A stretch of DNA of 64,000 bases from Streptomyces sp. ASQP_92 (GTDB taxonomy: Bacteria; Actinomycetota; Actinomycetes; Streptomycetales; Streptomycetaceae). Numbering within the stretch: the first letter of the stretch is position 1; each line of letters opens with the position of its first letter. The notes beneath the pieces are model-generated. The model saw only the letters and a list, made by a program, of their open reading frames with translations. It searched no databases and was not told the origin of the DNA. The position numbers were made by a program, and so were the translations under genes. Location: the NCBI RefSeq assembly GCF_025399895.1, contig NZ_JAODUA010000014.1, forward strand, positions 157,637 to 221,636. The letters are read 5' to 3'. Shown in pieces: positions 49,498 to 58,291 of this stretch.

Positions 49498-50682
49498 TCA
49501 GCGTTCCAGTACGAGCGCGAGACCCTGGCCCACGCCGATACAGAGGGCGGCGAGACCGGTGCCGGATCCGGCCGCGGCCAGCTGGTGGGCGACGGCTCCG
49601 GCGAGCCGGGCCCCGGAGGCGCCGAGCGGATGGCCGATGGCGATGGCGCCGCCGCGCGGGTTGACCACGGCGGGGTCGAGTTCGGGCCAGCCCGCCAGGC
49701 AGCCCAGCGACTGGGCGGCGAAGGCCTCGTTCAGCTCGAAGGTGGTGAGGTCACCGAAGCCCTTGCCCGCCTTGGCGAGCGCCTTGCGGACCGCCTCGAC
49801 GGGGCCGAGCCCGAAGAGGTGGGGCTCGATGCCGGTCACGGCGGAGCTGCGGATGCGGGCGAGGGGCTCGCGACCGGTGGCGGCGAGCCCCTCCTCGTCG
49901 ACCAGGAGCAGGGCGGCCGCGCCGTCGTTGAGGGGGGAGGCGTTGCCCGCCGTCACCGAGCCGTCCGCGCGGAAGACCGGCTTGAGGCGGCCGAGCGCCT
50001 CCAGGGTGGAGGACTCCCGGATGCACTCGTCACGGGCCAGGTCGACGCCGGCGTAGGGGACGACCTCGCCGTCGTACAGGCCCTTGGCCCAGGCCTCGGC
50101 GGCCTTGCGGTGGCTGTCGAGGGCGAAGGCGTCCTGCTGTTCGCGGGTGATGCCGTGCCGCTCCGCGATGAGTTCGGCGCCCTCGCCGAGCGCGACCGTC
50201 CACTGGACGGGCATCTTCGGGTTGGTCATGCGCCAGCCGAGGGTGGTGGAGTACATCTGCTGGTGCCCGGCGGGGAAGGCACGTTCGGGCTTCTGGAGGA
50301 CCCACGGTGCGCGGGACATCGACTCGACACCGCCCGCGACGGCGATCGAGGCGTCCCCGAGGGCGACGGCGCGGGCCGCCTGGATGACGGCTTCGAGCCC
50401 CGATCCACAGAGGCGGTTGACGGTGACGCCGGGCACCGAGACGGGAAGCCCGGCGAGCAGCACGGCCATCCGGGCCACGTCGCGGTTGTCCTCGCCCGCG
50501 CCGTTGGCGTCCCCGAAGTACACGTCGTCGATGCGCGCCGGGTCGAGCTCCGGGGTGCGGTCCACCAGCGATTTGACGACGTGCGCGGCGAGGTCGTCGG
50601 GCCGCACCCCGGCGAGGGCGCCCCCGAACTTGCCGATGGGGGTGCGGACGGCGTCGACGATGTACACGTCGCGGATGCTCAT
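49498..50682 (-). CDS. Acetyl-CoA acyltransferase (thiolase)
   Basis: A 394-residue thiolase of normal length. The nucleophile is C92 in VNRLCGSGLEAVI; the second half has the GHPLGASGAR motif (catalytic His) and LCIGVGQGLALVLE (catalytic Cys). SKARIEDVYFGDAN-like IDDVYFGDANGAGEDNRDVA and FELNEAFAAQSLGCLA are typical of the PcaF/FadA degradative type, which cleaves 3-oxoacyl-CoA (for example 3-oxoadipyl-CoA). Its ATG overlaps the stop of a 26-codon upstream ORF. The adjacent aldehyde dehydrogenase could supply acids to the same pathway. Confidence 0.93.
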   Translation of the reverse strand: MSIRDVYIVDAVRTPIGKFGGALAGVRPDDLAAHVVKSLVDRTPELDPARIDDVYFGDANGAGEDNRDVARMAVLLAGLPVSVPGVTVNRLCGSGLEAVIQAARAVALGDASIAVAGGVESMSRAPWVLQKPERAFPAGHQQMYSTTLGWRMTNPKMPVQWTVALGEGAELIAERHGITREQQDAFALDSHRKAAEAWAKGLYDGEVVPYAGVDLARDECIRESSTLEALGRLKPVFRADGSVTAGNASPLNDGAAALLLVDEEGLAATGREPLARIRSSAVTGIEPHLFGLGPVEAVRKALAKAGKGFGDLTTFELNEAFAAQSLGCLAGWPELDPAVVNPRGGAIAIGHPLGASGARLAGAVAHQLAAAGSGTGLAALCIGVGQGLALVLER

Positions 50683-50759
50683 CGGGTCTCTCCCGTAAAT
50701 CTCTTCACCGCTTCGGAGGCCACCACGGCGGCGTGTTCGCCCAGTGAAGTGATGTTCAT
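50679..50759 (-). CDS. Possible 26-aa leader ORF overlapping the thiolase start
   Basis: ATG 50759 opens MNITSLGEHAAVVASEAVKR and ends with FTGETR and a TGA overlapping the thiolase ATG (ATGA). The peptide looks like ordinary protein rather than chance sequence, and the 4-base overlap would couple translation. It may be a true leader peptide, the remnant N-terminus of a lost gene, or chance. Its own ribosome binding site is not obvious. Confidence 0.3.
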   Translation of the reverse strand: MNITSLGEHAAVVASEAVKRFTGETR

Positions 50760-50825
50760 GAATGGCTGCCGCCCGAGTCTCTGCCCGCCGCCGTCCGCTG
50801 TCAACGGGCCCCGGTCAGAACGCGA

Positions 50826-51125
50826 TCACACCCCCGGCCGGGTCGGTACGTCCCTGACCACCGCGGTCAGGCCGATGTCGAGTTCGGATCCGTCGACGAG
50901 CAGCGCCTCGACCGCGCGCCCCGCCGAGTCGATCTCGGCCTCGATGCCGTGCCCGGCGTAGCGGGGGTAGCCCGAGACGCCCATCTCGCCGGTCGCCTCG
51001 ACGACGGCGGACCGTACGGCGCTGTCGGCGACCGACGCCTCGCCCCGGGATTCGACGTGTTCGGGAACCAGCAGGATCTCGAAGCGCCGGGGGTGCCTGC
51101 TCGCGTGGTGCGGTTGGTTGCTCAT
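50826..51125 (-). CDS. Small conserved hypothetical protein (99 aa)
   Basis: A 99-residue soluble protein starting MSNQPHHASRHPRRFEILLV. It contains VRSAVVEATGEMGVSGYPRY and ELDIGLTAVVRDVP, with alternating strand and helix propensity. No signal peptide or membrane segment. I do not recognise the family. It stands alone between the thiolase and the LacI regulator, all on the minus strand. Confidence 0.65.
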   Translation of the reverse strand: MSNQPHHASRHPRRFEILLVPEHVESRGEASVADSAVRSAVVEATGEMGVSGYPRYAGHGIEAEIDSAGRAVEALLVDGSELDIGLTAVVRDVPTRPGV

Positions 51126-51179
51126 GCTTCGACGCTAGACACCCCCGGGCCCGATCGCACGCCGTCCCGGTGACCCGGC

Positions 51180-52202
51180 TCAGCTCGATTCGCGGGGCAG
51201 CGCCCGGGCGCCCATCAGATCGTGGCGCTCGGGGGTGCCGTCCGGGTCCCGTACCACGCGGTCCACGAGTTCGGCCAGGTGCCGGCCGGTCACCATCTCC
51301 ACGTGGACGGTGCTCAGGCGGGGGCGCAGCAGTCGGCCGAGCAGGAGGTCGTCGGCGCCGATCACGGCGGTCTCGCGGGGGACATCGATGTCAGCGTCCT
51401 GAAGGGCGCGCATCAGGAGCATCGCGTACTCGTCGTTGTAGGCGAACACCGCGTCCAGGCCCAACGCGCACCAGCGACCGGCCAGTTGGGTCGCGGACTC
51501 CTCCGTGTACGCCATCGCGACGGGCTCGACGACCGCCTCGCTGCCGCGCACGGCCCTGCGGGCACCGGCGAGGCGGGGGCGGGAGAAGAGTTCGAGGCCC
51601 GGCTCGGCGGGCATCAGCACGCCGATGCGGCGGCGGCCCCGCTCCCGCAGGTGTCCGACGGCGCTCTCGCCGATCTCGCGCTGGTCCATCACGAGCGCGT
51701 GGGCGCCCTCGACGCGCTGGGGGCCCAGCGTTATCACCGCCCGCGCCCCGGAGCGCTTGAGCAACCGGACGCCCTGCTCGGTGAGTTCGATCTCGCCGAG
51801 CGAGACCACCGCGACGGGCCGCAGCTCCGCCCAGGCGCGGGCCGCCTCGTCCGCGCCGAGCCCGAGGCTGCCGTACTGGACCACCGTGTAGTCGAGCCGG
51901 CGCAGCTCCCACTGGAGCTCGTTGAAGAAGCGGCTGTAGAGCGGGCCCACCGGGATGTGGGCCGTGGGCAGCAGCACGATGCGGGTGTGCCCGGCGCGCA
52001 GACTGCGGGCCGCGGCGTGCGGCACATAGCCGAGCTCCTCGGCGGCGGCGCGGACCCGGACCCGGGTCGGCTCGCTGATGCGCACGGCCGAGGTGTTGTT
52101 GAGCACGTAGCTGACGGTCGCCCGGGAGACTCCGGCAAGACGGGCCACATCGGCACTGGTCGGGACGGGACGGTCGGCAGGCTGCTTGGGTGTCTGGCTC
52201 AT
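51180..52202 (-). CDS. LacI-family transcriptional repressor
   Basis: A 340-residue LacI regulator. The HTH-hinge is VPTSADVARLAGVSRATVSY and VLNNTSAVRISEPTRVRVRA; the ligand-binding domain follows (RIVLLPTAHIPVGPLYSRFF, VAVVSLGEIELTEQGVRL). The core sequence ends normally. It is divergent from an MFS exporter, its most likely target. ATG 52202 (MSQTPKQ) is chosen; an ATG at 52214 (MPIAMSQ) is in frame, preceded immediately by GGAAAG, so is also possible. Confidence 0.9.
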   Translation of the reverse strand: MSQTPKQPADRPVPTSADVARLAGVSRATVSYVLNNTSAVRISEPTRVRVRAAAEELGYVPHAAARSLRAGHTRIVLLPTAHIPVGPLYSRFFNELQWELRRLDYTVVQYGSLGLGADEAARAWAELRPVAVVSLGEIELTEQGVRLLKRSGARAVITLGPQRVEGAHALVMDQREIGESAVGHLRERGRRRIGVLMPAEPGLELFSRPRLAGARRAVRGSEAVVEPVAMAYTEESATQLAGRWCALGLDAVFAYNDEYAMLLMRALQDADIDVPRETAVIGADDLLLGRLLRPRLSTVHVEMVTGRHLAELVDRVVRDPDGTPERHDLMGARALPRESS

Positions 52203-52290
52203 CGCGATCGGCATCTTTCCAGACCCGTCCCGGCCCCGGTCTAGCGGATGGCCGGAATTCGATGCTACACCGTGCTTACACGAGTAATCA

Positions 52291-52300
52291 GACACGTGTC
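52291..52300. promoter_or_regulatory. GACACGTGTC palindrome in LacI/MFS promoter region
   Basis: A perfect 10-bp palindrome lies between the divergent LacI and MFS genes, in an AT-enriched patch (TTACACGAGTAATCA just before it). LacI-family operators usually have a central CG and dyad symmetry like this, so it is a candidate operator; no repeat confirms it. Confidence 0.35.
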
Positions 52301-52438
52301 ACCATGAGGGCCAACGCGTCGGTCACCGGTGCCACCAGGAGGTCTCGGGACCCCGGAACCCGTGTTCCGTACAGGTCCCGGTCCCGCGCCACCCGCTCGT
52401 GCCCCTCGTCCGCCTCTTCCCACTCCCCGGAGGGCAGC

Positions 52439-53686
52439 GTGGCCCTTTCCTCCCCCGGCACCGGGCTTCCCCTGACCGTCACCGCCCCGACTCCCCGGCC
52501 CGCACGCGGACTGCTTCCGCTGCTGCTGCTCGGCAACACCGCGATGTACGCCCTCTACATCGGGGTGCCCGGCGTGCTGCTCGCGCTCCAGATCGAGCAC
52601 ATCGACGCGGCGCACAAGGTCGCCGACTTCGGCCTCGTCTCGGGTGTGTCGGCGATCTTCGCGACCGTGTTCAACCCGGTGGCCGGCGCGCTCTCCGACC
52701 GCTCGGGGCGCCGCAACCCCTGGATACTCGGCGGCGGTCTGCTCGCGCTGCCCGTGATGTTCCTGCTGGGCACGGTCCATACGATCCTGCTCATCACCAT
52801 CGTGTGGTGCCTGGGCCAGGCCGTCCTCAACGTCTACCAGGCGGCCCTGACCTCGGTCGTGCCCGACCGGGTGCCCCCGGCCGCGCGCGGCAGGGCTTCG
52901 GCCGCGGTCGGGCTGGGGCTGCCGTTCGGGTCCACGGTCGGCGCGCTGCTCGGGGCCGCCTTCTCGGACCGGTACCGCACCGGCTATCTCGTCTTCGGCG
53001 CGCTCGTCGCGGCCGCCGCGGTGATCTTCACCGCGGCCACCCGGGAGGAGCGGCGGCCGCCCAAGGCGCCGTTGCCCCTCGCCCGGCAGCTCTCCGCGTT
53101 CACCGGCGCGCTGCGCGACCACGACTTCCGCTGGGCGTTCATCGGCCGGGCGCTGCTCGTGCTCGGCTACTTCGCGGTGGCCGGATATCAGCTCTACATC
53201 CTCCAGGACCACACCCGGCTGCCCGCGGGCCTGGCGCCGGAGCGCGCGGTGGCGATCCTGATGCCGGTCAACGCGCTCGCGATGGTGGTCTCGACGGTCC
53301 TCGGCGGCTGGCTCTCCGACCGCCACGACCGCCGCAAGCTCTTCGTCGGGGCGTCGGCCGCGCTTTCCGCGGCGGCCCTGGTCATTCCGGCCGTCTCGGC
53401 GAGCTGGTCGGCGATGATCGTGTTCTCGGTCGTCAACGGCCTCGGCTTCGGCTGCTACATGGCGGTCGACACCGCGCTCGTCACCCTGGTCCTGCCGAAG
53501 GCCGAGGACGCCGCCCGCGACATGGGCGTCCTGAACATCGCCAACGCCGGGCCCCAGATCGTCGCCCCGTTCGCGGCCTCGTTGATCGTCTCGGTCAGCG
53601 GCGGCTACACCGCGCTCTTCCTGGCCGGGGCGGCGCTCTCGGTCCTGGGCGCGCTCGCGGTGCGCCCGATCAGGTCCGTGCGCTGA
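52439..53686 (+). CDS. MFS transporter
   Basis: A 415-residue transporter with 12 transmembrane helices. Its first loop has the MFS A-motif form GALSDRSGRRNPWI, and the second half has GGWLSDRHDRRKLF, the repeated copy. Start at GTG 52439 with GGAGGG upstream; the frame continues upstream but is not conserved. It resembles drug or sugar exporters of actinomycetes, and sits divergent from a LacI repressor that likely controls it. Substrate unknown. Confidence 0.88.
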   Translation: MALSSPGTGLPLTVTAPTPRPARGLLPLLLLGNTAMYALYIGVPGVLLALQIEHIDAAHKVADFGLVSGVSAIFATVFNPVAGALSDRSGRRNPWILGGGLLALPVMFLLGTVHTILLITIVWCLGQAVLNVYQAALTSVVPDRVPPAARGRASAAVGLGLPFGSTVGALLGAAFSDRYRTGYLVFGALVAAAAVIFTAATREERRPPKAPLPLARQLSAFTGALRDHDFRWAFIGRALLVLGYFAVAGYQLYILQDHTRLPAGLAPERAVAILMPVNALAMVVSTVLGGWLSDRHDRRKLFVGASAALSAAALVIPAVSASWSAMIVFSVVNGLGFGCYMAVDTALVTLVLPKAEDAARDMGVLNIANAGPQIVAPFAASLIVSVSGGYTALFLAGAALSVLGALAVRPIRSVR

Positions 53687-53843
53687 CAGACGTACGGGCC
53701 CGGGCCGGCGCCCACCTGACGCGAGCGCCGGCCCGGGTCCGTGCCCGTACGGTTCCGGGGTGGGCGCGCGCCTGACCGCACCGCCCGCCCCGGCCCGTAC
53801 ACCCACACCCGAACAAGCAGCACCCGTACCGAAAGGCAACACC

Positions 53844-54539
53844 GTGCGACTGCACACCCACACCTGGGGAGAGGGCGACCGAGTCGCCCTCCTGATCCAC
53901 GGGATCATGGCCGACCACCGCACCTGGCGGAAGGTGGGCCCGGCCCTTGCCGAGCGGGGCTACCGCGTCATCGCGGTGGACCTGCGCGGCCACGGCGCGA
54001 GCGGACGCGGCGAGTACAGCACCGAGCTGTTCGTCGACGACCTGGTCGAAACCCTGCCCGCCGACGCCGAGTTGGCGATCGGCCACTCCCTCGGCGGCCT
54101 CGCCCTTTCCCTCGCCGTCGAGCGGCTGCGACCGGCCCGCGCGATCTACTCGGACCCGGCGTGGAACGTCAACTCCGAGCAGGAGGTGGTCGGTCCGGAG
54201 GTCTTCGTCCAGCTCAAGTCGGCGAGCCGGGAGATGGTCGCGGGGTTCAATCCGCGCTGGGAGGCCGAGGACGTCGACATCGAGCTGGCGACGCTGAGGC
54301 TCTGGGACGAGAACACCGCGCTCGGCCTCGCCCCGATGTTCGGCGCCGACATGGTCCCCGCGAAGGCCGTCGTCCCCTCGCTCGTCCAGTTCGCCGACGG
54401 GAGCTTCCTGTACGACGCGACCGAGGCCGCCCGGCTGGAGGCGCGCGGCTTCGAGGTCCGTACGGTCAAGGGCGCTGGGCACACCATCCACCGCGACGAC
54501 TTCGAGGGGTTCATGGCCTCGCTGGAAGGCTGGATATGA
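53844..54539 (+). CDS. Alpha/beta hydrolase
   Basis: A 231-residue hydrolase. The oxyanion region is ALLIHGIMADHRTW, the nucleophile elbow GHSLGGLALS (Ser in G-x-S-x-G), and the catalytic His is in GAGHTIHRDDF near the C-terminus. Start at GTG 53844 (VRLHTHTWGEGDRV), supported by AAAGG; an earlier GTG at 53760 adds a proline-rich extension. Reaction unknown (esterase, lactonase or peptidase types share the fold). Confidence 0.88.
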   Translation: MRLHTHTWGEGDRVALLIHGIMADHRTWRKVGPALAERGYRVIAVDLRGHGASGRGEYSTELFVDDLVETLPADAELAIGHSLGGLALSLAVERLRPARAIYSDPAWNVNSEQEVVGPEVFVQLKSASREMVAGFNPRWEAEDVDIELATLRLWDENTALGLAPMFGADMVPAKAVVPSLVQFADGSFLYDATEAARLEARGFEVRTVKGAGHTIHRDDFEGFMASLEGWI

Positions 54540-54585
54540 GAGCGCCGGGCGGCCCGGCACGCGCCGCGCCGCCCGGCGGCCCGGC

Positions 54586-55224
54586 TCACACCGGCAGGGC
54601 GTCGACCGTGGGCACGACGACAGCGAACAGGTCACTGATCGTGGTGAGCGCGGCGGCCCGGAGGGCGGCCGCGGGCAGGACCGTGCCGTCGGGAGCGGTG
54701 AGGGCCCGGGTCGCGGTGGTCTCGGCGACGACGGTCGGCCGGTAGCCGAGGTTGAAGGCGCCCTGCGCCGTGTAGTTGACGCACATATGGGTCATGAAGC
54801 CCGCGATGACCAGGTCCTTGCCGCTGCCCGCGGCCGCGCCGAGTCCGGTCAGGGTCTTCTCCAGATCCGTGAGGTGGAAGGCGTTGGGGAACTGCTTGAC
54901 CACGACCGGCTCCCCCTGCTTCGGGGCGACCTCGTTGCTGATGGCGCCGATATGGGCGCGGATGTCGTAAGGGCCGCCCTCTCCCCCGTCGTTGATGATG
55001 TGCACGACCGGAGTGCCCGTCTCGCGGGCCCGCTCCAGCAGGCGCGCCCCGGCGGCGAGGGCCTCTTCGGCTCCTTCCAGGGCCATCACACCGGTGCGGT
55101 AGGTGTTCTGGTAGTCGACCAGGATCAGTACGGAGTCACTGAGCTTGGGTGGCTCGTTGTCCAGGCCGACCACATCGCGCAGGGTCGCGGAGGGGGTGGG
55201 GGCGGAGGTGCCGCTGGTGCTCAT
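54586..55224 (-). CDS. Isochorismatase-family cysteine hydrolase
   Basis: A 212-residue hydrolase with the isochorismatase fold: SVLILVDYQNTYRTGVMALE (Asp of the catalytic triad) and AGFMTHMCVNYTAQGAFNLG, where the Cys in MCVN is the nucleophile. The intervening KQFPNAFHLTDLEKTLTGLG supplies the lysine region. Substrates in this family include isochorismate, nicotinamide and N-carbamoyl compounds. It is transcribed just downstream (120 bases) of a GlxA-type regulator on the same strand, a common pairing, so the two are probably functionally linked. Confidence 0.9.
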   Translation of the reverse strand: MSTSGTSAPTPSATLRDVVGLDNEPPKLSDSVLILVDYQNTYRTGVMALEGAEEALAAGARLLERARETGTPVVHIINDGGEGGPYDIRAHIGAISNEVAPKQGEPVVVKQFPNAFHLTDLEKTLTGLGAAAGSGKDLVIAGFMTHMCVNYTAQGAFNLGYRPTVVAETTATRALTAPDGTVLPAAALRAAALTTISDLFAVVVPTVDALPV

Positions 55225-55346
55225 CGGGTGCCTTTCACAAGGGAGTTGGAGGGCATGTCTCGGGAGTGAGGTCGTGGTTTCGGGCAGGGCGAAGCCCGAG
55301 GGCTCGCGTTCGCGGAGCGCTGGGAGCGGTGGGGCAGGGGCTGGGG

Positions 55347-56339
55347 TCAGGCGGCCTTGGCGCGGAAGCGGCGGCGGTAGGCGGCCGGGGTGGTGGCGAG
55401 CGTTCGTCTGAGGGCCCGGTGCAGGGTTTCGACGGAGCCGAGCCCCGACTCGCGCGCGACCTCGTCGAGCGGGACGTCGGTGGTCTCCAGGAGTCGCCGC
55501 GCCGCCTCGACCCGGGCGGCCTCGACGTACGCCGCGGGGCTCGCGCCGGTCTCCTTCTTGAAGACGCGGGCGAAGTGCCGTTCGCTCAGGCACATGCGCG
55601 CCGCCAGGGCCCCCGCCGACAGGTCCGCGTCGAGGTGGTCGGCGATCCACAGGCGCAGTTCGTCGATGTCGCGCCGGGAGGTCGCGGGCCGGCTGAGCGG
55701 CACCGAGAACTGGCTCTGGCCGCCCTGACGCCGTAGGTACATCACCAACTGCCGGGCCACCGCGAGCGCCACGTCCTCGCCCCGGTCCTCGGCGACCAGC
55801 GCGAGGGCGAGGTCCAGACAGGCGCTGATCCCGGCCCCTGTCCACAGTCGGCCCCGGTCGGTGCGTACGAAGATCGGGTCCGGGTCGACCGTGACGGCGG
55901 GGTGGTCGGCGGCCAGCTGGGCGGCGGTCGACCAGTGGGTGGTCGCCGTCCTTCCGTCGAGGAGGCCGGCCGCGGCGAGGACATGGGCGCCGACGCACAC
56001 CGACGCCACCCGCCGGGCGTGCGGCGCGGTCGCTCGCACCCAGGCCACCACGGACTGGTCGACGCGGGCGACGGGCCCCGCCTCGGTGAGGTCGACCGCG
56101 CCGGGCACGAGCAGGGTGTCGACCCGGGGACCGACCTCGTCGAAGGACAGGTCGGCGAGGAGCCGCACCCCCGCCGAGGTCCGCACCTCGCCCGCGGCGG
56201 GCCCGGCAAGGCGGACCTCGTACCGGGCGCCGCCCCGGGTCTGCCGGTTGGCGAGGGCGAAGACCTCGGCGGGTCCGGTGACGTCGAGGAGGTCGACATC
56301 GGGGAAGACCGCGATGACGACCCGGTGCGAAGGGGGCAT
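55347..56339 (-). CDS. GlxA-family transcriptional regulator (DJ-1/PfpI plus AraC HTH)
   Basis: A 330-residue protein. The N-terminal half is a DJ-1/PfpI amidase-like domain (VVIAVFPDVDLLDVTGPAEV, ASVCVGAHVLAAAGLLDGR with its nucleophile-elbow cysteine), and the C-terminal half (about 225-325) an AraC-type double HTH (GALAARMCLSERHFARVFKK, VARESGLGSVETLHRALRR). It likely activates the isochorismatase-like gene 120 bases downstream. Ligand unknown. Length and order match the family. Confidence 0.92.
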   Translation of the reverse strand: MPPSHRVVIAVFPDVDLLDVTGPAEVFALANRQTRGGARYEVRLAGPAAGEVRTSAGVRLLADLSFDEVGPRVDTLLVPGAVDLTEAGPVARVDQSVVAWVRATAPHARRVASVCVGAHVLAAAGLLDGRTATTHWSTAAQLAADHPAVTVDPDPIFVRTDRGRLWTGAGISACLDLALALVAEDRGEDVALAVARQLVMYLRRQGGQSQFSVPLSRPATSRRDIDELRLWIADHLDADLSAGALAARMCLSERHFARVFKKETGASPAAYVEAARVEAARRLLETTDVPLDEVARESGLGSVETLHRALRRTLATTPAAYRRRFRAKAA

Positions 56340-56684
56340 GCCCTCATCCTCACCGCCCGGCCCGACGGCCGCAATGACGATTCCCTGTCACATCCGGACA
56401 CGGCGTCCGACGGCCCGGCCGAGGCCGGACCCGTTCGGACACCGCGTTCGGTCGCCGCGACGGACGGCCCGGACGGCGCGTTCGGTGCGTACGGCGAGAT
56501 CGGTGCGGCGCGGGATGCTCAACGGGCTGTCGGTGTCGTGGACGGACGGCCCCGGCGCGGGCTCCGCGTCCCGACCGGCCGGGCGCCGCTGCGGGGCGTC
56601 CCGGTCTCGGTGTCTCACTCGGTCAACGCCCTTGTCCATCGGGCGAGTTGACGGCATGCACGCCCCGCGGGAGCCCTCGACGAC
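56340..56684. other. Intergenic, about 345 bases
   Basis: Between the GlxA-type regulator and the permease gene on the same strand. No gene or strong hairpin recognised; GC-rich with several CGGACGG-like direct repeats that look like low complexity. Confidence 0.4.
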
Positions 56685-58133
56685 TCAGACGGGGAGCTTC
56701 TCCATGGGCGGTTCGTCGAGGTACTCCTCCTCGATCTCGCGCGGCCCGAACGGCCAGACCTTCTCGAAGCGCGCCCACAGGAGGAAGGCGACGCAGCCGA
56801 GCGCCAGCCAGGCCAGGGACCATTCGATGGGGTGGCGGCCGGGCGAGTTCGTGTCGGAGTAGCCGTAGATGGTGAGCCAGCCGACCAGGGCCACCAGGCT
56901 CGGCAGCGGGTAGAGCCACATGCGGTACGGGCGGCGGAGGCTGGGCTGGCGCTTGCGCAGCACCGTCACGGCGAGGATCTGGGCGAGAGCCTGCACGATG
57001 ACCATCACCGTGGTGAGGAGCTGGATCAGGGTGGTCAGATCGGTACGACGGCCGATCATGAAGCCGATGGCGGTGATGACGCCCATGGTGGCCAGGCCCA
57101 GCATCGGGAAGCGGTGCCGGGGGTGCAGCCTGGCGTAGGGGCGGAAGAACACCTTGTCGCGGGCCGCGTCGTACGGCACCCGGGATCCGCCGAGCAGCCC
57201 CGCGAAGACGGAGGCGAAGGCGGTGACCAGGATGAGCACGGTCACCACGTCGGCCGCGCCCTTGCCCCAGGCCTTCTCCAGGACCGCGGAGGCGACCGAC
57301 GAGGAGGCGATGTCGTTCGGGTCCAGCATCCGGTGGTAGTCGATCACGCCGAGGGTGCCGATCTGGAGGAGCAGATAGATCGCCATGATGCCGAAGATGG
57401 AATAGATGATGGAGCGCGGCAGGGTGCGCCCGGGGTCCTTGATCTCGGCGCCCATGTACGCGGTGGTGTTGTAGCCGAGGTAGTCGTAGATGCCGATCGT
57501 GAGTCCGGCCGCGAAGCCGATCCAGAACTGACTGCCCGTCACCGAGAAGGCGCCGGCCGGGTAGGTGAAGGCGAGGTGGGGGCTGAAGTCGGTGGCCGCG
57601 GCCACGATCACCAGGCCGACCGAGGCGATCATCACGATCCACATCGCCGTGGTGATCCGGGCGATGTTCTCGATGCCCCGCCACAGCAGCAGGACCACCA
57701 GGGCGACGATGCCGAGCCCGATCACGTCGCCCGCCGTCTCCCCGAGCCCGGGCGCCAGGTAGCCGAGGTACTGCACGAAGCCGACGACGCCGGTGGACAT
57801 GGCGAGCGGGATGAAGAGCATCGCCGTCCACACGAAGAGGAACGGCATGAGGCGGCCCGTGCGGTACTGGAAGGCCTGCCGCAGATAGACGTAACTGCCA
57901 CCGGAGCCCGGTAGCGAGGCGCCGAGTTCGGCCCAGATCAGGCCGTCGGCCAGGGCGAGGATCGCGCCGGCGACGAAGCCGAGGACGGCCTGGGGGCCGC
58001 CGAAGGCGGCGACCATCAGGGGGATGGTCACGAACGGGCCGATGCCGCACATCTGGCTCATGTTGATGGCGGTGGCCTGGAACAGCCCGATGCGGCGGAC
58101 GAAGCCGCCGGCGGGCGGAGGGGTTGCGGACAC
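56685..58133 (-). CDS. APC-family amino acid/amine permease
   Basis: A 482-residue permease with about 12 transmembrane helices. The first membrane segment has FQATAINMSQMCGIGPFVTI (unwound TM1 with GxG), the second AELGASLPGSGGSYVYLRQA, and the central region DYLGYNTTAYMGAEIKDPGR, typical of APC amino acid transporters. It is divergent from the ROK regulator gene. An operator-like motif (58219-58237) sits in the shared promoter, so the ROK protein may control uptake here. The real substrate could be an amino acid, polyamine or aminosugar breakdown product. Confidence 0.9.
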   Translation of the reverse strand: MSATPPPAGGFVRRIGLFQATAINMSQMCGIGPFVTIPLMVAAFGGPQAVLGFVAGAILALADGLIWAELGASLPGSGGSYVYLRQAFQYRTGRLMPFLFVWTAMLFIPLAMSTGVVGFVQYLGYLAPGLGETAGDVIGLGIVALVVLLLWRGIENIARITTAMWIVMIASVGLVIVAAATDFSPHLAFTYPAGAFSVTGSQFWIGFAAGLTIGIYDYLGYNTTAYMGAEIKDPGRTLPRSIIYSIFGIMAIYLLLQIGTLGVIDYHRMLDPNDIASSSVASAVLEKAWGKGAADVVTVLILVTAFASVFAGLLGGSRVPYDAARDKVFFRPYARLHPRHRFPMLGLATMGVITAIGFMIGRRTDLTTLIQLLTTVMVIVQALAQILAVTVLRKRQPSLRRPYRMWLYPLPSLVALVGWLTIYGYSDTNSPGRHPIEWSLAWLALGCVAFLLWARFEKVWPFGPREIEEEYLDEPPMEKLPV

Positions 58134-58218
58134 GGGGTCCTCCCTGGGCTGATGTCGGAGAAAGGAAGCTACTGCCGATGCACCGGCACAGGGACTCCCT
58201 CGGCGTGCGGCGTGCTTA

Positions 58219-58237
58219 AGTTAAGGACCTTTACTTT
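58219..58237. promoter_or_regulatory. Candidate ROK operator (copy 1)
   Basis: AGTTA, 5 bases, C, TTTACTT form a motif sharing 14 of 19 positions with 59537-59555, upstream of the GH2 gene. Both are in the promoter of a unit flanking the ROK gene and are notably AT-rich. Confidence 0.6.
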
Positions 58238-58291
58238 CACCGTCAAGGGGTTGTCGATGAGCCGTCCGGCCCGATGCGTGAGAATGATGCG

